Source: Streptomyces noursei
GTDB lineage: Bacteria > Actinomycetota > Actinomycetes > Streptomycetales > Streptomycetaceae
NCBI RefSeq assembly: GCF_016917755.1
Contig: NZ_CP070326.1
Span: forward strand, 8,618,001 to 8,682,000
Length of the DNA: 64,000 nucleotides
Reading direction: 5' to 3'
Positions 16,881-26,483 of the stretch are shown piece by piece. Made by a program: the position numbers and the translations under genes. Within the stretch, counting starts at the first letter, position 1; the number at the start of each line of letters is the position of its first letter. Under the pieces are notes generated by a model. It was not told the origin of the DNA and made no database searches. It was given only the letters and a program-made list of their open reading frames with translations.

Positions 16881-19800
16881 TCAGGGCCCGGCCGGTACCC
16901 GGTGGCGGACGCTGGAGCCCGTGCGGTTCTTGACGACCTCCAGTTGGGCGGGGATGCGGGCCTTGAGGTCGGGGACGTGGCTGACGATGCCGACGCTGCG
17001 GTCGCGTTCGCGCAGGCCGTCGAGGACGTCGAGGACCTCGTCGAGGGTCTGCTCGTCGAGGCTGCCGAAGCCCTCGTCGATGAAGAGGGTGTCCAGGCGG
17101 GTGCCGCCCGCCTCGTCGGTGACGACGTCGGCGAGACCGAGCGCCAGGGCGAGCGAGGCGAAGAAGGTCTCGCCGCCGGAGAGGCTGGCGGTGTCCCGCT
17201 CCTGGCCCGTCCAGGCGTCGATGACGTGCAGACCGAGGCCGGAGCGCCGGGCGCCGCCGGCGCGCTCGTCGGAGTGCACCAGGGTGTAGCGGCCGCCGGA
17301 CATCCGGTGCAGTCGGGCGGTGGCGGCGGCCGCGACCTGTTCGAGGCGGGCGGCCAGGACGTAGGACTCCAGCCGCATCCGGCGTTCGTTCTCGGCGGAG
17401 GTGCCCGCGGCGAGCGTGGCGAGGCGGGCGATCCGGTCGTAGGCGGCGCGCAGCGGGGCCAGCTCCCGGGCGTCGGTCGCGGCGTCGGCGGAGAGCCGGT
17501 CGAGGGCGGCGCAGCGCTCCCGGGCGGCGGCGAGGGCGGTGGTGGCGGTGCGCAGCCGGGTGGCGGCGGCCTGGTGGGCGGTGCGGGCCGCGTCCGGGTC
17601 GGCGGGGGGCAGCGCCGCGGCGGCGCGGAGTTCGGGGCGGTCCAGTTCGGCGGCGACGGCCGCGGCCTCGGCCCGCGCGTCGTCGTGGCGCTGCTGGAGT
17701 GCCCGGCGTACGGCGTCCGGGAGCAGCGCGTCGGCGGCGTCCTGGGGCGTGGCGAAGCCGGCGCGGTAGGCGGCGTCGGCGAGCCTGGCGTCGGCCTCCT
17801 TGAGGTGCTCGGCGCAGGCCGCTGCGGTGCGGGACGCCTCGGCCGCGGCGGCGAGCAGGGTGGCCTGCCGCTCCAGCCGGGCGGCCCGGTCGGCGACGCT
17901 GGCGCAGTCGCCGCGGGCCTCGGCCAGCTCGGCCTCCAGTGCGGTCCGCTCGCGGTCCAGGGCCTCGCGGTGCGAGGTGCGGGCGGCGGCCCGGCGCTCG
18001 GCCCGCTGCCGGTCGTCCCGGCGGCGCTCGTACTCCCGCTCGGCGCGGGCCAACGCCTCGCGGGCGGCGTGCAGTGGGGCGCCGGCGGTGTGGGCGCCGG
18101 CCGCCTCCTGCGTCAACCGCTCGACCTGGTCGGCGAGTTCGGCGGTCGGGGTGTCGCCGGCCGCCGCGGTGGCGGCGGCCAGTGCCTCCTTGACGGACTG
18201 GCGGCGGTCCTCCGTGTGCCGGCGGGCGTCCTCGGCGCGGCGGTGGTCGGCCTGCGCGGCCTCCTCGGCCGCCCGGTCGACGTGGCCGGCGCCGGCCCGC
18301 GCCGGGGCCGGGTGTGCGGTGGACCCGCACACCGCACACGCCTGACCATCCGTCAGGTTGGCGGCGAGTTCGGCGGCGATGCCGCGCAGCCGCCGGTCCT
18401 TGAGGTCCAGCCAGTGCTCGTGGGCGGTCGCGGCGCGCTCCCGCGCGGCCAGCACCCGCTGCTCGGCCTCGACGAGTTCGGCGGCCAGCCGGTCGCGGCG
18501 GCGGGCGGCGGCGAGGCGCTGGGTGGCCGGGTCGAGCTGTCCGGCGAGCTGTTCGGCGCGCTGGGCGGCCGCCTGGGCGTCGTCGATGCGGCGCTGGTGG
18601 GCCGCGCGGGCGGCGTCCCAGCCGGCGAGCCATTCGGCGGCGTCCAGCAGCGTCTGCTCGTCCGCGCGGGCCTCGCGGTCGAGGTCGGCGCGTTCCCGGA
18701 CGAGGTCGGCGGCGCGGCGCTCGGCCCGCCGGGCGGCTCCGAGGGAGCCGAGGGTGGATCGCAACTCCCGCTCTTCCACGGCGAGTTGGTCGCCCCCTGC
18801 GTCCGCGAGGACGGGCGGCAGCGGGGCGCGGTGGCGCCGTTCGGCGTCCTGGGCGGCGGTCAGCGCCCGCCAGGCGGCGTCCCGGAGGGCGAGGACGGGA
18901 GCCACCTCGGCGGCAGCCCCGGCTCGCTCCAACTGCCCGCGGATCCGGTCGTGTTCGTCGCTGCGGGCGGCGAGCCGGTCGGCGCGCTGCCGGGCGTCGG
19001 CGTACCGCCGCTGGAGCCGGTCCCGCTCCCGGGCCTGCTCCAGCCGCCCGGCCGCGGTGTCCTCGGCGGCCTCGGCGGCGGCCACCGCGGCCTGCGCGTT
19101 CTCCAGGCGCTCGCGGGCGCCGACCCGGGCGACGGCGGCGCGGGCCAGTACCGCGTCGGCGAAGCCGGGTTCGCCGGGGCCGAGCGCGACGGCACCGTCC
19201 GCGTCGACCGGGCGGGCCGGTGCGGTGCCGCGGGTGGTCCGGGCGCCGCGCCCGGCGGGCCCGGTCTGGGCGGGCACGGCGACCCGGGAAGGGGGCCTCC
19301 CCTGCTCGAACGGAGTCGAGAGCTGGGGGAACGGTGCCGGGACGGCGGGGTCGGCCAGGTCCGGGAGGTCGCCGGCCGCCTGGGCGATCCGGTGGGCGAG
19401 GGCGAGCAGCCGTTCGTCGCCGGTCGCGACACGGTCGGCGGCGGCCTTGCGGCGGGCGGTGAGCTGGTCCTCCAGCGCGGCGAACCGCCCGGTGTCGAAG
19501 AGCCGGCCGAGCAGCCGCGCGCGGGCTTCCGCGTCCGCCCGCAGGAAGCGCGCGAAGTCGCCCTGGGGCAGCAGCGCCACCTGGCAGAACTGCTCCTTGC
19601 TCATGCCGAGCAGCTGCCCGATCTCCTCGCCGATCTCCTGGTGGGAGCGGCTGAGCGCGCGCCACTCGCCGGCGGCCGGGTCGCCGTCCGGGGCGGCGGC
19701 GAACTCCCGCAGGCGACTTTGCGCCTTCTCCTTGGTCGTCCCGGTGCCGCGCTTCTTGGGGCGGGGCTGCTCGGGCAGCCGGGTGAGCTCCAACCTCCGC

Positions 19801-20060
19801 CCGGCGACGGTCAGTTCGAGGACGACCTCGGTGGGCGTGGCGGGGTCCGCCAGGTCGCTGCGGAGCGCCTGGCCGCTCTGCCGGGTGCCCGGCACCGATC
19901 CGTAGAGCGCGAAGCAGACCGCGTCCAGTACGGAGGTCTTGCCCGCGCCGGTCGGGCCGTGCAGGAGAAAGAGGCCGTCCTGCGCGAGCCGGTCGAAGTC
20001 GACGGTGTGGGTGCCGGCGAACGGGCCGAAGGCGGTCAGGGTCAGCCGGTGCAGCCTCAT
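16881..20060 (-). CDS. sbcC: Nuclease SbcCD, ATPase subunit SbcC
   Basis: A 1059-aa SMC-like ATPase (Rad50 homologue). With SbcD it opens hairpins and DNA-protein blocked ends. Walker A is GPTGAGKTSVLDAV (about residues 34-47). Two long Ala/Arg-rich coiled coils flank a zinc hook CAVC (cysteines 575 and 578). The ABC signature LSGGETFFASLALALG and Walker B LFIDEGFGSLDEQ are near the C-terminus. The start overlaps the sbcD stop by four bases (ATGA), as expected for an obligate complex. The length is normal. Confidence 0.97.
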   Translation of the reverse strand: MRLHRLTLTAFGPFAGTHTVDFDRLAQDGLFLLHGPTGAGKTSVLDAVCFALYGSVPGTRQSGQALRSDLADPATPTEVVLELTVAGRRLELTRLPEQPRPKKRGTGTTKEKAQSRLREFAAAPDGDPAAGEWRALSRSHQEIGEEIGQLLGMSKEQFCQVALLPQGDFARFLRADAEARARLLGRLFDTGRFAALEDQLTARRKAAADRVATGDERLLALAHRIAQAAGDLPDLADPAVPAPFPQLSTPFEQGRPPSRVAVPAQTGPAGRGARTTRGTAPARPVDADGAVALGPGEPGFADAVLARAAVARVGARERLENAQAAVAAAEAAEDTAAGRLEQARERDRLQRRYADARQRADRLAARSDEHDRIRGQLERAGAAAEVAPVLALRDAAWRALTAAQDAERRHRAPLPPVLADAGGDQLAVEERELRSTLGSLGAARRAERRAADLVRERADLDREARADEQTLLDAAEWLAGWDAARAAHQRRIDDAQAAAQRAEQLAGQLDPATQRLAAARRRDRLAAELVEAEQRVLAARERAATAHEHWLDLKDRRLRGIAAELAANLTDGQACAVCGSTAHPAPARAGAGHVDRAAEEAAQADHRRAEDARRHTEDRRQSVKEALAAATAAAGDTPTAELADQVERLTQEAAGAHTAGAPLHAAREALARAEREYERRRDDRQRAERRAAARTSHREALDRERTALEAELAEARGDCASVADRAARLERQATLLAAAAEASRTAAACAEHLKEADARLADAAYRAGFATPQDAADALLPDAVRRALQQRHDDARAEAAAVAAELDRPELRAAAALPPADPDAARTAHQAAATRLRTATTALAAARERCAALDRLSADAATDARELAPLRAAYDRIARLATLAAGTSAENERRMRLESYVLAARLEQVAAAATARLHRMSGGRYTLVHSDERAGGARRSGLGLHVIDAWTGQERDTASLSGGETFFASLALALGLADVVTDEAGGTRLDTLFIDEGFGSLDEQTLDEVLDVLDGLRERDRSVGIVSHVPDLKARIPAQLEVVKNRTGSSVRHRVPAGP

Positions 20061-21223
20061 CGCGCCACCTCCGCGGCCGCGTCGGTGGTCCGTACCTCGT
20101 CGATGGCCGAGCGCAGTTCGGCCCGTTCGGCGTCGTCGGCGCCGCGGCCGGCGCGGACGTGGGCGACGAAGTCCTCGGCGATCTCCTGGTCGCTGCGGCC
20201 GCGCAGCCGCTGGGCGTAGGAGGCCGAGGGGCGGGCCGGGGCCTCGTCGGGGTCGAAGACCAGGCTGAGGGTGTGCGGGAAGCGCTTGCCGAGTCGGGCC
20301 ATCGGCTCGGCCGGGCGGGAGTTGTCGGTGAGCGTGGCCTCGACCCAGGAGTCCTCGTGCCGGGCCAGCGCGGGGTCGTCGAGCAGCTGCTCCAGCGGGC
20401 CCCGGATGCGGGCCAGCGGGCGCGGCACCGGGCAGTCCACCCGCTCGGCCCGCACGGCGCCGTCCGCGTCGAGGTCGATCAGCCAGGACGACTTGCGATG
20501 GTCGGCCTCGGAGAAGGAGTAGGCGAGCGGCGAGCCGGAGTAGCGGATCCGCTCGGTGAGGGTCTGGCTGCCGTGCAGATGGCCCAGCGCCGCGTAGTGC
20601 ACGCCGTCGAAGACCGCGGCGGGGACGGAGGCGACCCCGCCGACGGTGATGTCCCGCTCGCTGTCGCTGGCGGCGCCGCCGGTGACGAAGGCGTGCGCGA
20701 GCACCACCGAGCGGGTGCCGGCGGGCCGGGTGGCGAGGTCGGCGCGGACCCGGTCCATGGCCGCGCCGAGCACCGCGGCATGGTCGGCGCGCGGGGCACC
20801 GAGGGTGTCGCGCACCATGGCCGGTTCGAGGTACGGCAGCCCGTAGCAGGCGACCGGGCCGTGCGGGTCCTCCAGGAGGACGGGGGTGGCGCAGTCGGCG
20901 GGGTCGGTGTGCAGGTGGATGCCGGCCTGGCGGAGCAGTCCGGAGCCGACGCCGAGCCGGCGGGCGGAGTCGTGGTTCCCGGAGATCATGACGGTCGGCA
21001 CGCCGAGCCCGGCCAGCCGGTGCAGGGCGTCGTCGAAGAGTTCGACGGCGGCCAGTGGCGGCACCGCGCGGTCGTAGACGTCACCGGCGACCAGCACCGC
21101 CTGGACGTCGCGGGCGCGCACCGTCTCGACGAGGTGGTCGAGGAACGCGCGCTGGGCGGCGAGCAGGTTCACACGGTGGAAGGACCGGCCCAGGTGCCAG
21201 TCGGAGGTATGCAGAAATCTCAC
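20057..21223 (-). CDS. sbcD: Nuclease SbcCD, nuclease subunit SbcD
   Basis: A 388-aa Mre11-type metallophosphoesterase. Phosphoesterase motifs appear in order: TSDWHLGRSFHR near the N-terminus, AGDVYDR, SGNHDSARRLG, then HAF and GHLHGSQ. These bind two metals for 3'-5' exonuclease and endonuclease activity. The GTG at 21223 is chosen because RFLHTSDWHLG is the normal N-terminus; upstream residues in that frame are not conserved. It is the first gene of the sbcDC operon. The 222 bp upstream (21224-21445) hold no gene that I can support. Confidence 0.97.
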   Translation of the reverse strand: MRFLHTSDWHLGRSFHRVNLLAAQRAFLDHLVETVRARDVQAVLVAGDVYDRAVPPLAAVELFDDALHRLAGLGVPTVMISGNHDSARRLGVGSGLLRQAGIHLHTDPADCATPVLLEDPHGPVACYGLPYLEPAMVRDTLGAPRADHAAVLGAAMDRVRADLATRPAGTRSVVLAHAFVTGGAASDSERDITVGGVASVPAAVFDGVHYAALGHLHGSQTLTERIRYSGSPLAYSFSEADHRKSSWLIDLDADGAVRAERVDCPVPRPLARIRGPLEQLLDDPALARHEDSWVEATLTDNSRPAEPMARLGKRFPHTLSLVFDPDEAPARPSASYAQRLRGRSDQEIAEDFVAHVRAGRGADDAERAELRSAIDEVRTTDAAAEVAR

Positions 21224-21445
21224 CGCGGCACCGCTCCGACCTGCATGTTCTCCGCTCCTTGTGCGCCCTCCGCGGCCGGCCCCGGCCCGCCCTCGGGGCG
21301 AACGGCGGGATGCCGCGGACCCGGCCCAGGGCCCGTCCGACGGGTCAGTGCCGGGACCCCGGACATGACCCACCGGACAGACCCTAGCCGCTGTGCTCCC
21401 CGCCGCCGTCACCGGCCTCGGCCAGGGGTGCCGCGGCCGGTGGGG

Positions 21446-22286
21446 TCAGGCACGGCCGGCCGCCAGGTCCATCAGGCGGGCCAGGACCCGGTCGCCGGAG
21501 GCGGCGAGCCCGTCGTGCTCCCACTCGTTGGTGGCCCAGACCCGGGCGGTGCCGATCGTCCGGGCGGTGTCCAGGGACAGGCCGGCGTCGACGTACGTGT
21601 CGTCGTGGTAGACGACCGCGGCGAGCGGGACGGTGTTGGCGGCGAGGCGGGCCGGGTGGTACAGCGGCGGCCAGTCGGTGCGTTCGGCGAGCCGGGCGGC
21701 GGCCCAGCCGGTGGGCCCGGCGCCCTGTCCGTAGAGGCTCTCCTGGAGGACCGCGTAGAGCGGGTTGTCGGTGCAGCCGGTCAGGGCCATGGGACCTGGT
21801 AGAGGAAGGTGTCGGTGAGTGCGGCGTCGCCGTCCTGCGCTTCGTCCAGGAGCGCGTGCAGGCGCTCGAAGCCCTCGCCCGTGCCGAGGACGAGGCCGAG
21901 GGTGCGCAGGCGACGGACGGTGAGTCGGTCCCCGTCGGGCAGTCGGACGTCCTGGGCCGCGAGGAGGTCGGCGATTCGGCGCAGCCGGCGGGCGTCGTCC
22001 GGGAAGCGGGCGGCGGCCCGGGCGGTGAGCGGGGTGGAGCGGCCGGTGCCGCGCTGGTCGAGGAGGAGCACCCGGTGCGTCCTGACGCGTGCGCCGGCCA
22101 GCCGGGCGAAGTGCCCAACGGGCGGGGGTACTTGCCGCCACGTCCGCCCTGGAGGTACAGCAACCACGGCAGGTCCTCATGGGCGCGGGACGGGTCGGCG
22201 ACCTCACGGGCGAAGACCTGGAGGGTGGGGCCGTCGGGGGCGGCGTGGTCCAGCGGGACCGTGAAGACGCCGGTGATCTGCTCGCG
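21446..22286 (-). pseudogene. Eroded proline iminopeptidase-type alpha/beta hydrolase
   Basis: Pieces of one S33-family hydrolase lie in order in three frames. They are FTVPLDHAAPDG and LPWLLYLQGGRGGK, then THRVLLLDQRGTGRSTPLTA and LPDGDRLTVRRLRTLGLVL, then LAANTVPLAAVVYHDDTYVD and ATNEWEHDGLAASG at the end. At least two frameshifts separate them. The segment with the GxSxGG nucleophile elbow, normally shortly after GTGRSTPLTA, is missing, so the catalytic serine has been deleted. A shorter gap precedes AERTDWPPLY. A TGA lies just upstream of the first conserved segment. The gene cannot make an active enzyme. Confidence 0.75.
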
Positions 22287-22457
22287 TCAGGCGGCGGGGT
22301 CCGGCTCGGGCAGGTCGATCTCGGCGCACAGGCGGCGGTGCGCTCCCCTCGGGAACGGGCTGATGGTGCCGCGCGGCGCGCCGTTGCTGAGGAGTCGGAG
22401 GCATGCCCCGAGCGCACCCGATGAACGAACCCTGTCCCCTGCGCGACGAACAGCGTT

Positions 22458-22664
22458 CCAGTCCGCCCGATCGGCCTCGGCTTCGCGGTCGCCCGCCAGC
22501 TCGCCGAACTCGGCCGCCACGTGATCCTCACCCGTCCCGAGCGCGGCGACGAGGGCAATGCGCGTCCCGCCGCTGACAGCGCACGCGGTGTCGTGTGGGC
22601 GGCGCCCCCGGGCGCGGACGGGCCCACCGGCAACCTCTGCCGCGACACCCGGCCACTGACCTGA
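22458..22664 (+). pseudogene. Short-chain dehydrogenase remnant, termini only
   Basis: The frame reads GLGFAVARQLAELGRHVILT, typical of the first Rossmann helix and strand of an SDR, and runs within 25 codons into VVWAAPPGADGPTGNLCRD plus TRPLT, typical of an SDR C-terminus. The whole middle, with the Ser-Tyr-Lys catalytic triad, is absent. No start codon is in frame. It sits beside another eroded gene, marking 21.4-22.7 kb as decaying DNA. Confidence 0.6.
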
Positions 22665-22740
22665 CAGCGGCCCCGAGAACCCGCGCTCAGACGCCCGCGC
22701 CCCCCACCGCACGACGAGCCGGTACACCTCCGACGCCCAC

Positions 22741-22787
22741 CCGGTCCCCCTCGGACCGGCGTCCGGCCGGTGCCGGCCGCCGGTCCG
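22741..22787. promoter_or_regulatory. Nested inverted repeats upstream of uspA-type gene
   Basis: CCGGTCC-5 bp-GGACCGG (22741-22759) overlaps a larger perfect repeat, CGGACCGGCG (22752-22761) with CGCCGGTCCG (22778-22787), whose loop holds a further stem GCCGG-TG-CCGGC. It ends 68 bp before the UspA start. It could be a terminator of the decayed region, or an operator for the stress island. Confidence 0.5.
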
Positions 22788-22855
22788 ACGGAGACTGGAA
22801 GGGCGGCACGCCGCTGTCCCCGTCAGCGGTGCGCGGACCGGAGCGAGGTGAGGTC

Positions 22856-23725
22856 ATGCAGGACGTGGTCACCGTGGGCGTCGACGGGACCCCCGAGGCG
22901 ACGGCCGCCGTGTTGTGGGCGGCGCGCGAGGCGGAGCTGCGGCGGGCCCGGCTGCGGCTGCTGCACGCCTGGGTGCTGCTGGCACCCGAGCCGGAGCCGG
23001 GGACGGCCCCCGAGGACGACCAGAACTACTGGCCGCACCGGATCGTCGGGGACGCCCGGGACGCCGTCCGGGACCGCCACCCGGACCTCCCGGTGGACGA
23101 GGCCCTGGTGGCCAAGGACCCGCTGGCCGCCCTGGAGGAGGCGGCCGACCAGTCGTCGCTGCTGGTCCTGGGCTCGCGGGACCTGGGCGCGCTGGCCCGG
23201 TACACGATGGGCGAGATGGGCCTCCAGGTGGTGACGCACACCCGCACCCCCACGGTGCTGGTCCGGGCCCGCCCGGGCGCCTCGGAGCCGGCCCCGGACG
23301 CCCCGGTCACGGCCGGGCTGAGCCTGCACGAGCCCTGCGAGGCACTGCTGGCGTTCGCGTTCGAGAGCGCGGCCCGGCGGGGCGTCCCGCTGCGCGTGGT
23401 GCACGGACGGCGCCTGCCGTCGTACGCCTACAACCGGGGCGGCGGGGTCGAGCCGGTCGCCGCGCAGCAGGCGGCCACGGACGCCCGGCAGGAGCTGCTG
23501 GCCGCGCTGCGGCCGTGGCAGGAGAGGTTCCCCGAGGTCGCCGTGGACGGTCGGGTGGAGGTGGAGAGCCCGACCCGGGCGGTGCTGCGGGACGCCGCGG
23601 ACGCCGCGCTGCTGGTCGTCGGCCGCCGGCACAAACTGCGCTTCCCGGCCCCGAGGATCGGCCATGTGGTCCAGGCCGCGGTGCACCACGCGCCCTGCCC
23701 GGTCGCGATCGTGCCGCACGAGTGA
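22856..23725 (+). CDS. Tandem universal stress protein (UspA family)
   Basis: A 289-aa cytosolic protein with two Usp domains (about residues 1-143 and 150-289). Domain 1 begins VTVGVDGTPEATAAVLWAA and ends GSRDLGALARYTMGEMG before PTVLVRA. Domain 2 ends APCPVAIVPHE. Such proteins bind ATP and are induced in stress, hypoxia or stationary phase in actinobacteria. The ATG follows GAGG. It opens a same-strand run with the DUF1876 and nicotinate phosphoribosyltransferase genes, a neighbourhood typical of actinobacterial dormancy-type regulons. Confidence 0.93.
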   Translation: MQDVVTVGVDGTPEATAAVLWAAREAELRRARLRLLHAWVLLAPEPEPGTAPEDDQNYWPHRIVGDARDAVRDRHPDLPVDEALVAKDPLAALEEAADQSSLLVLGSRDLGALARYTMGEMGLQVVTHTRTPTVLVRARPGASEPAPDAPVTAGLSLHEPCEALLAFAFESAARRGVPLRVVHGRRLPSYAYNRGGGVEPVAAQQAATDARQELLAALRPWQERFPEVAVDGRVEVESPTRAVLRDAADAALLVVGRRHKLRFPAPRIGHVVQAAVHHAPCPVAIVPHE

Positions 23726-23848
23726 GCGGCCCGCACGGACAGGCGCCCCGGGCGGTTTCTCCCAACAATGGTGGCAGGGGCGTCGGGCGCCGGGCGGGCC
23801 CGTGGCGCGGTCCGGCACGGCCCCCGCAGGACACCGCGGAGGTGAGCC

Positions 23849-24148
23849 ATGGCGAAGAGCACCCAGTGGCCGGTCCGGCTGATCGTCACGGAGGAGGACG
23901 GGACGACACGGGCGCGGGTGGAGCTGGACACCGGGACCCGGTCGCTCACCGGGCACGGCCGGGCCCGGTGCAATCCCGAGGACCCGGACGTCCCGGTGAT
24001 CGGGGACGAGTTGGCGGCCGGGCGGGCGATGAAGGACCTCGCCGGCCAGCTGATCCGGCTGGCCGACCACGACCTGGCGGGCGTCGGCGCCGCGCCGCCG
24101 GGACACGAGCGGCGCACCCTCTACGGCTGGACGGACGAGCTGGCCTGA
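23849..24148 (+). CDS. DUF1876 (dsRBD-like) protein
   Basis: A 99-aa protein of the DUF1876 family. Beta strands at WPVRLIVTEEDGTTRARVEL are followed by the helix ELAAGRAMKDLAGQLIRLA, and the fold is thought to resemble a double-stranded-RNA-binding domain without proven RNA binding. Members are usually found next to Usp genes in actinobacteria, as here. The length is normal. GGAGGTGAGCC precedes the ATG. Confidence 0.88.
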   Translation: MAKSTQWPVRLIVTEEDGTTRARVELDTGTRSLTGHGRARCNPEDPDVPVIGDELAAGRAMKDLAGQLIRLADHDLAGVGAAPPGHERRTLYGWTDELA

Positions 24149-24224
24149 GACCGCCCGCGGGCCGACCGCCGAGCCGCACGGCCCCAGGTCCACCGGCGCG
24201 GCCCGGCCCGGGAAGGAGCCGGCG

Positions 24225-25586
24225 ATGCCGGATGCGACGACGGTCGGTCCGACCACGACCGACCTGTACGAAGTGACCATGGCCCTGTCGTATCTGCGCG
24301 AGGGCCTGACCCGGCCGGCCACCTTCAGCTGCTTCGTCCGGGAGCTCCCCGCCGACCGGGGGTTCCTGGTCGCCGCGGGGGTGGAGGAGGTGCTCGACCA
24401 CCTCTCCCGCTTCCGGATCGGGCCGGACGACATCGAGGTGTTCGCCGAGGCGCTGCACCGGCCCACCACGGACCTGGCGCCGCTGCTGGGCCTGCGGTTC
24501 GCCGGGGAGGTCCGGGCGGTGCCGGAGGGCCGGGTGGTGCTGGCCGGTGAGCCGCTGCTGGAGATCACCGCGCCGCTGCCGCAGGCCCAGCTGGTCGAGA
24601 CCCTCGTCCTGAACCGGCTCACCCACCAGACCGCCATCGCCGCCAAGTGCACGCGGTGCGTCCTGGCGGCCCGCGGCCGGCCGGTGGTGGACTTCTCGCT
24701 GCGGCGGACGCACGGGGTGGAGGCGGGCCTGCGCACGGCCCGGCTGGCGGCGATGGCGGGTTTCGCGGGGACCAGCAACGTGGCGGCGGCGCACGCCGAA
24801 CGCCTGCCGGTGGTGGGCACCATGGCGCACTCCTACATCGAGGTGTTCGAGGACGAGGAGGCCGCCTTCACCGCCTTCGCGCGGGCCCACCCGGGGCCGG
24901 TGACGTTCCTGGTGGACACCTACGACGTCGATTCCGGGGTGGCCGCGGCGGCCCGGGTGCTGCACGCCCTGGGCCGCGCCGAGGGGTCGGCGATCCGGCT
25001 GGACAGCGGCGATCTGGGGGCGCTGGCGGTCCGGGCCCGGGCGATGCTGGACCGGGCGGAGCTGCCGGGGGTGCGGATCGTGGCCAGCGGCGGACTGGAC
25101 GAGTTCGCGGTGGACGACCTGGTGCGTGCCGGGGCGCCGATCGACGTGTTCGCGGTGGGCACCCGGGTCGGGGTGAGCGCCGACGCGCCGTCTCTCGACT
25201 CGGCGTACAAGCTCGTCGCCTACGACGGGCGGCCGGTGATGAAGCTGTCGTCGGAGAAGGTCACCGCGCCGGGCCGGAAACAGGTCTTCCGGCACCCGGG
25301 CTGCCGCGATGTGATCGGCCTGGCCGAGGAGCCGGCGCCGGCCGGCAGCGTGGCGCTGCTGAAGACGCTGATGCGCGACGGGGTGCGCTGTGCGCCGCGG
25401 ACCCCGCTGGCGGACGCCCGGGCCCGGCTGACCGCGGACCTCGCGGAGCTGCCGGCGTCGGCCCGGGCCATCCGGTCGCCGGTCCCGGTCGCGCCGTCGA
25501 CCTCCACGCCACTGGCCACCCTCGCCGGGCACGTGCGGCGACGGATCGAGCGGGCGGTGCTGGCGCCGTACGACCACTTCGCCTGA
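24225..25586 (+). CDS. pncB: Nicotinate phosphoribosyltransferase
   Basis: A 453-aa enzyme that makes nicotinate mononucleotide from nicotinate and PRPP, the entry of the salvage route to NAD. The N-terminal TTDLYEVTMALSYL, the central HQTAIAAKCTRCVLAARGRP with FSLRRTHG, the active-site GTMAHSYIEVF and the PRPP-region IRLDSGDLGALA are all present. AAGGAG precedes the ATG. Its place among stress proteins suggests NAD maintenance in dormancy; that link is inferred. Confidence 0.93.
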   Translation: MPDATTVGPTTTDLYEVTMALSYLREGLTRPATFSCFVRELPADRGFLVAAGVEEVLDHLSRFRIGPDDIEVFAEALHRPTTDLAPLLGLRFAGEVRAVPEGRVVLAGEPLLEITAPLPQAQLVETLVLNRLTHQTAIAAKCTRCVLAARGRPVVDFSLRRTHGVEAGLRTARLAAMAGFAGTSNVAAAHAERLPVVGTMAHSYIEVFEDEEAAFTAFARAHPGPVTFLVDTYDVDSGVAAAARVLHALGRAEGSAIRLDSGDLGALAVRARAMLDRAELPGVRIVASGGLDEFAVDDLVRAGAPIDVFAVGTRVGVSADAPSLDSAYKLVAYDGRPVMKLSSEKVTAPGRKQVFRHPGCRDVIGLAEEPAPAGSVALLKTLMRDGVRCAPRTPLADARARLTADLAELPASARAIRSPVPVAPSTSTPLATLAGHVRRRIERAVLAPYDHFA

Positions 25587-25616
25587 CGCCCGGGGCACGC
25601 GGGTGGGGCCGCGGCG

Positions 25617-26483
25617 TCAGCCGCGCGGGACCACCACGACCGGGCAGGCGGAGTGGTGCAGCGCGGCATGCCCGACCCGGCCGAGCTGCAACCCGAAGTG
25701 GCCGTGCCGGTGGCGGGCCCCCAGCACCAGCAGGTCCGCGGCGGCGGACCGCCGGACCAGCACCTTGTGCGCCGGGCCCTCGACGGTGGTGCGGCGGACG
25801 TGCACCGTCGGGTGCGCCTCGGCCTCTTCCGCCACCGCCGCGTCGACCAGCGCCGACGCCTGCTGCTCGTAGTGGTGCTCGGGTCCTGCGGCGCGCCGGT
25901 CGCGGTCCGCGGTCTCGTAGGCGGGGCAGCGCCAGGCACGGATCGCGTCGAGGGCGCAGCCCCGGGCCTCGGCCTCCCGGAAGGCGAACCGGACGGCCGG
26001 GGAGCCCTTGGCGGTGTCGCCGACGCCGAGCAGCACCCGGTCGTGGCCGCTCTCCAGGCCGGCCCGGTCGCCGCGGACCACCACCACCGGATGCCCGGCG
26101 CGGGCCGCCACCGACAGGCTCACCGAACCCAGCAGCAGATCGGCGAACTCCCCGCGCCCCTTGGAGCCGAGGACCACCGCGGAGGCATAGGGGGCCTCGC
26201 GGAGCAGCGCGGTGACCGCGTCGTCGGCCAGGACCTGGACCGTGACCTCGACCTCGGGGTTGCGGCGGGCGGCGCGGTCGGCGGCGGAGGCGACGACCCG
26301 GTCGGCCATCGCCTGCTCCTCGGGGGCGCTCTCCTGCGGCGCCACACCCTCGTACCGCTCCCACCGGGACGCGTAGACCAGGCGCAGCGGCAGTCCGTGC
26401 AGCGCCGCCTCGTCCACCGCCCAGTCCAGGGCGCGCAGCCCGGCGTCCGATCCGTCGACGCCTACGACCAAGGGGAGTTCCAT
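25617..26483 (-). CDS. Tandem universal stress protein (UspA family)
   Basis: A 288-aa two-domain Usp protein, paralogous to the one at 22856. Domain 1 runs from LPLVVGVDGSDAGLRALDWA to PVVVVRG, with the nucleotide-loop pattern GSKGRGEFADLLLGSVS. Domain 2 ends GARHRHGHFGLQLGRVGHAA then ACPVVVVPRG, again with the G-rich ATP loop. The ATG at 26483 follows GGAAGGCGGTGGGG. It converges with pncB and is divergent from the HAD/GH65 pair, sharing a 188-bp control region with it. Confidence 0.93.
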   Translation of the reverse strand: MELPLVVGVDGSDAGLRALDWAVDEAALHGLPLRLVYASRWERYEGVAPQESAPEEQAMADRVVASAADRAARRNPEVEVTVQVLADDAVTALLREAPYASAVVLGSKGRGEFADLLLGSVSLSVAARAGHPVVVVRGDRAGLESGHDRVLLGVGDTAKGSPAVRFAFREAEARGCALDAIRAWRCPAYETADRDRRAAGPEHHYEQQASALVDAAVAEEAEAHPTVHVRRTTVEGPAHKVLVRRSAAADLLVLGARHRHGHFGLQLGRVGHAALHHSACPVVVVPRG

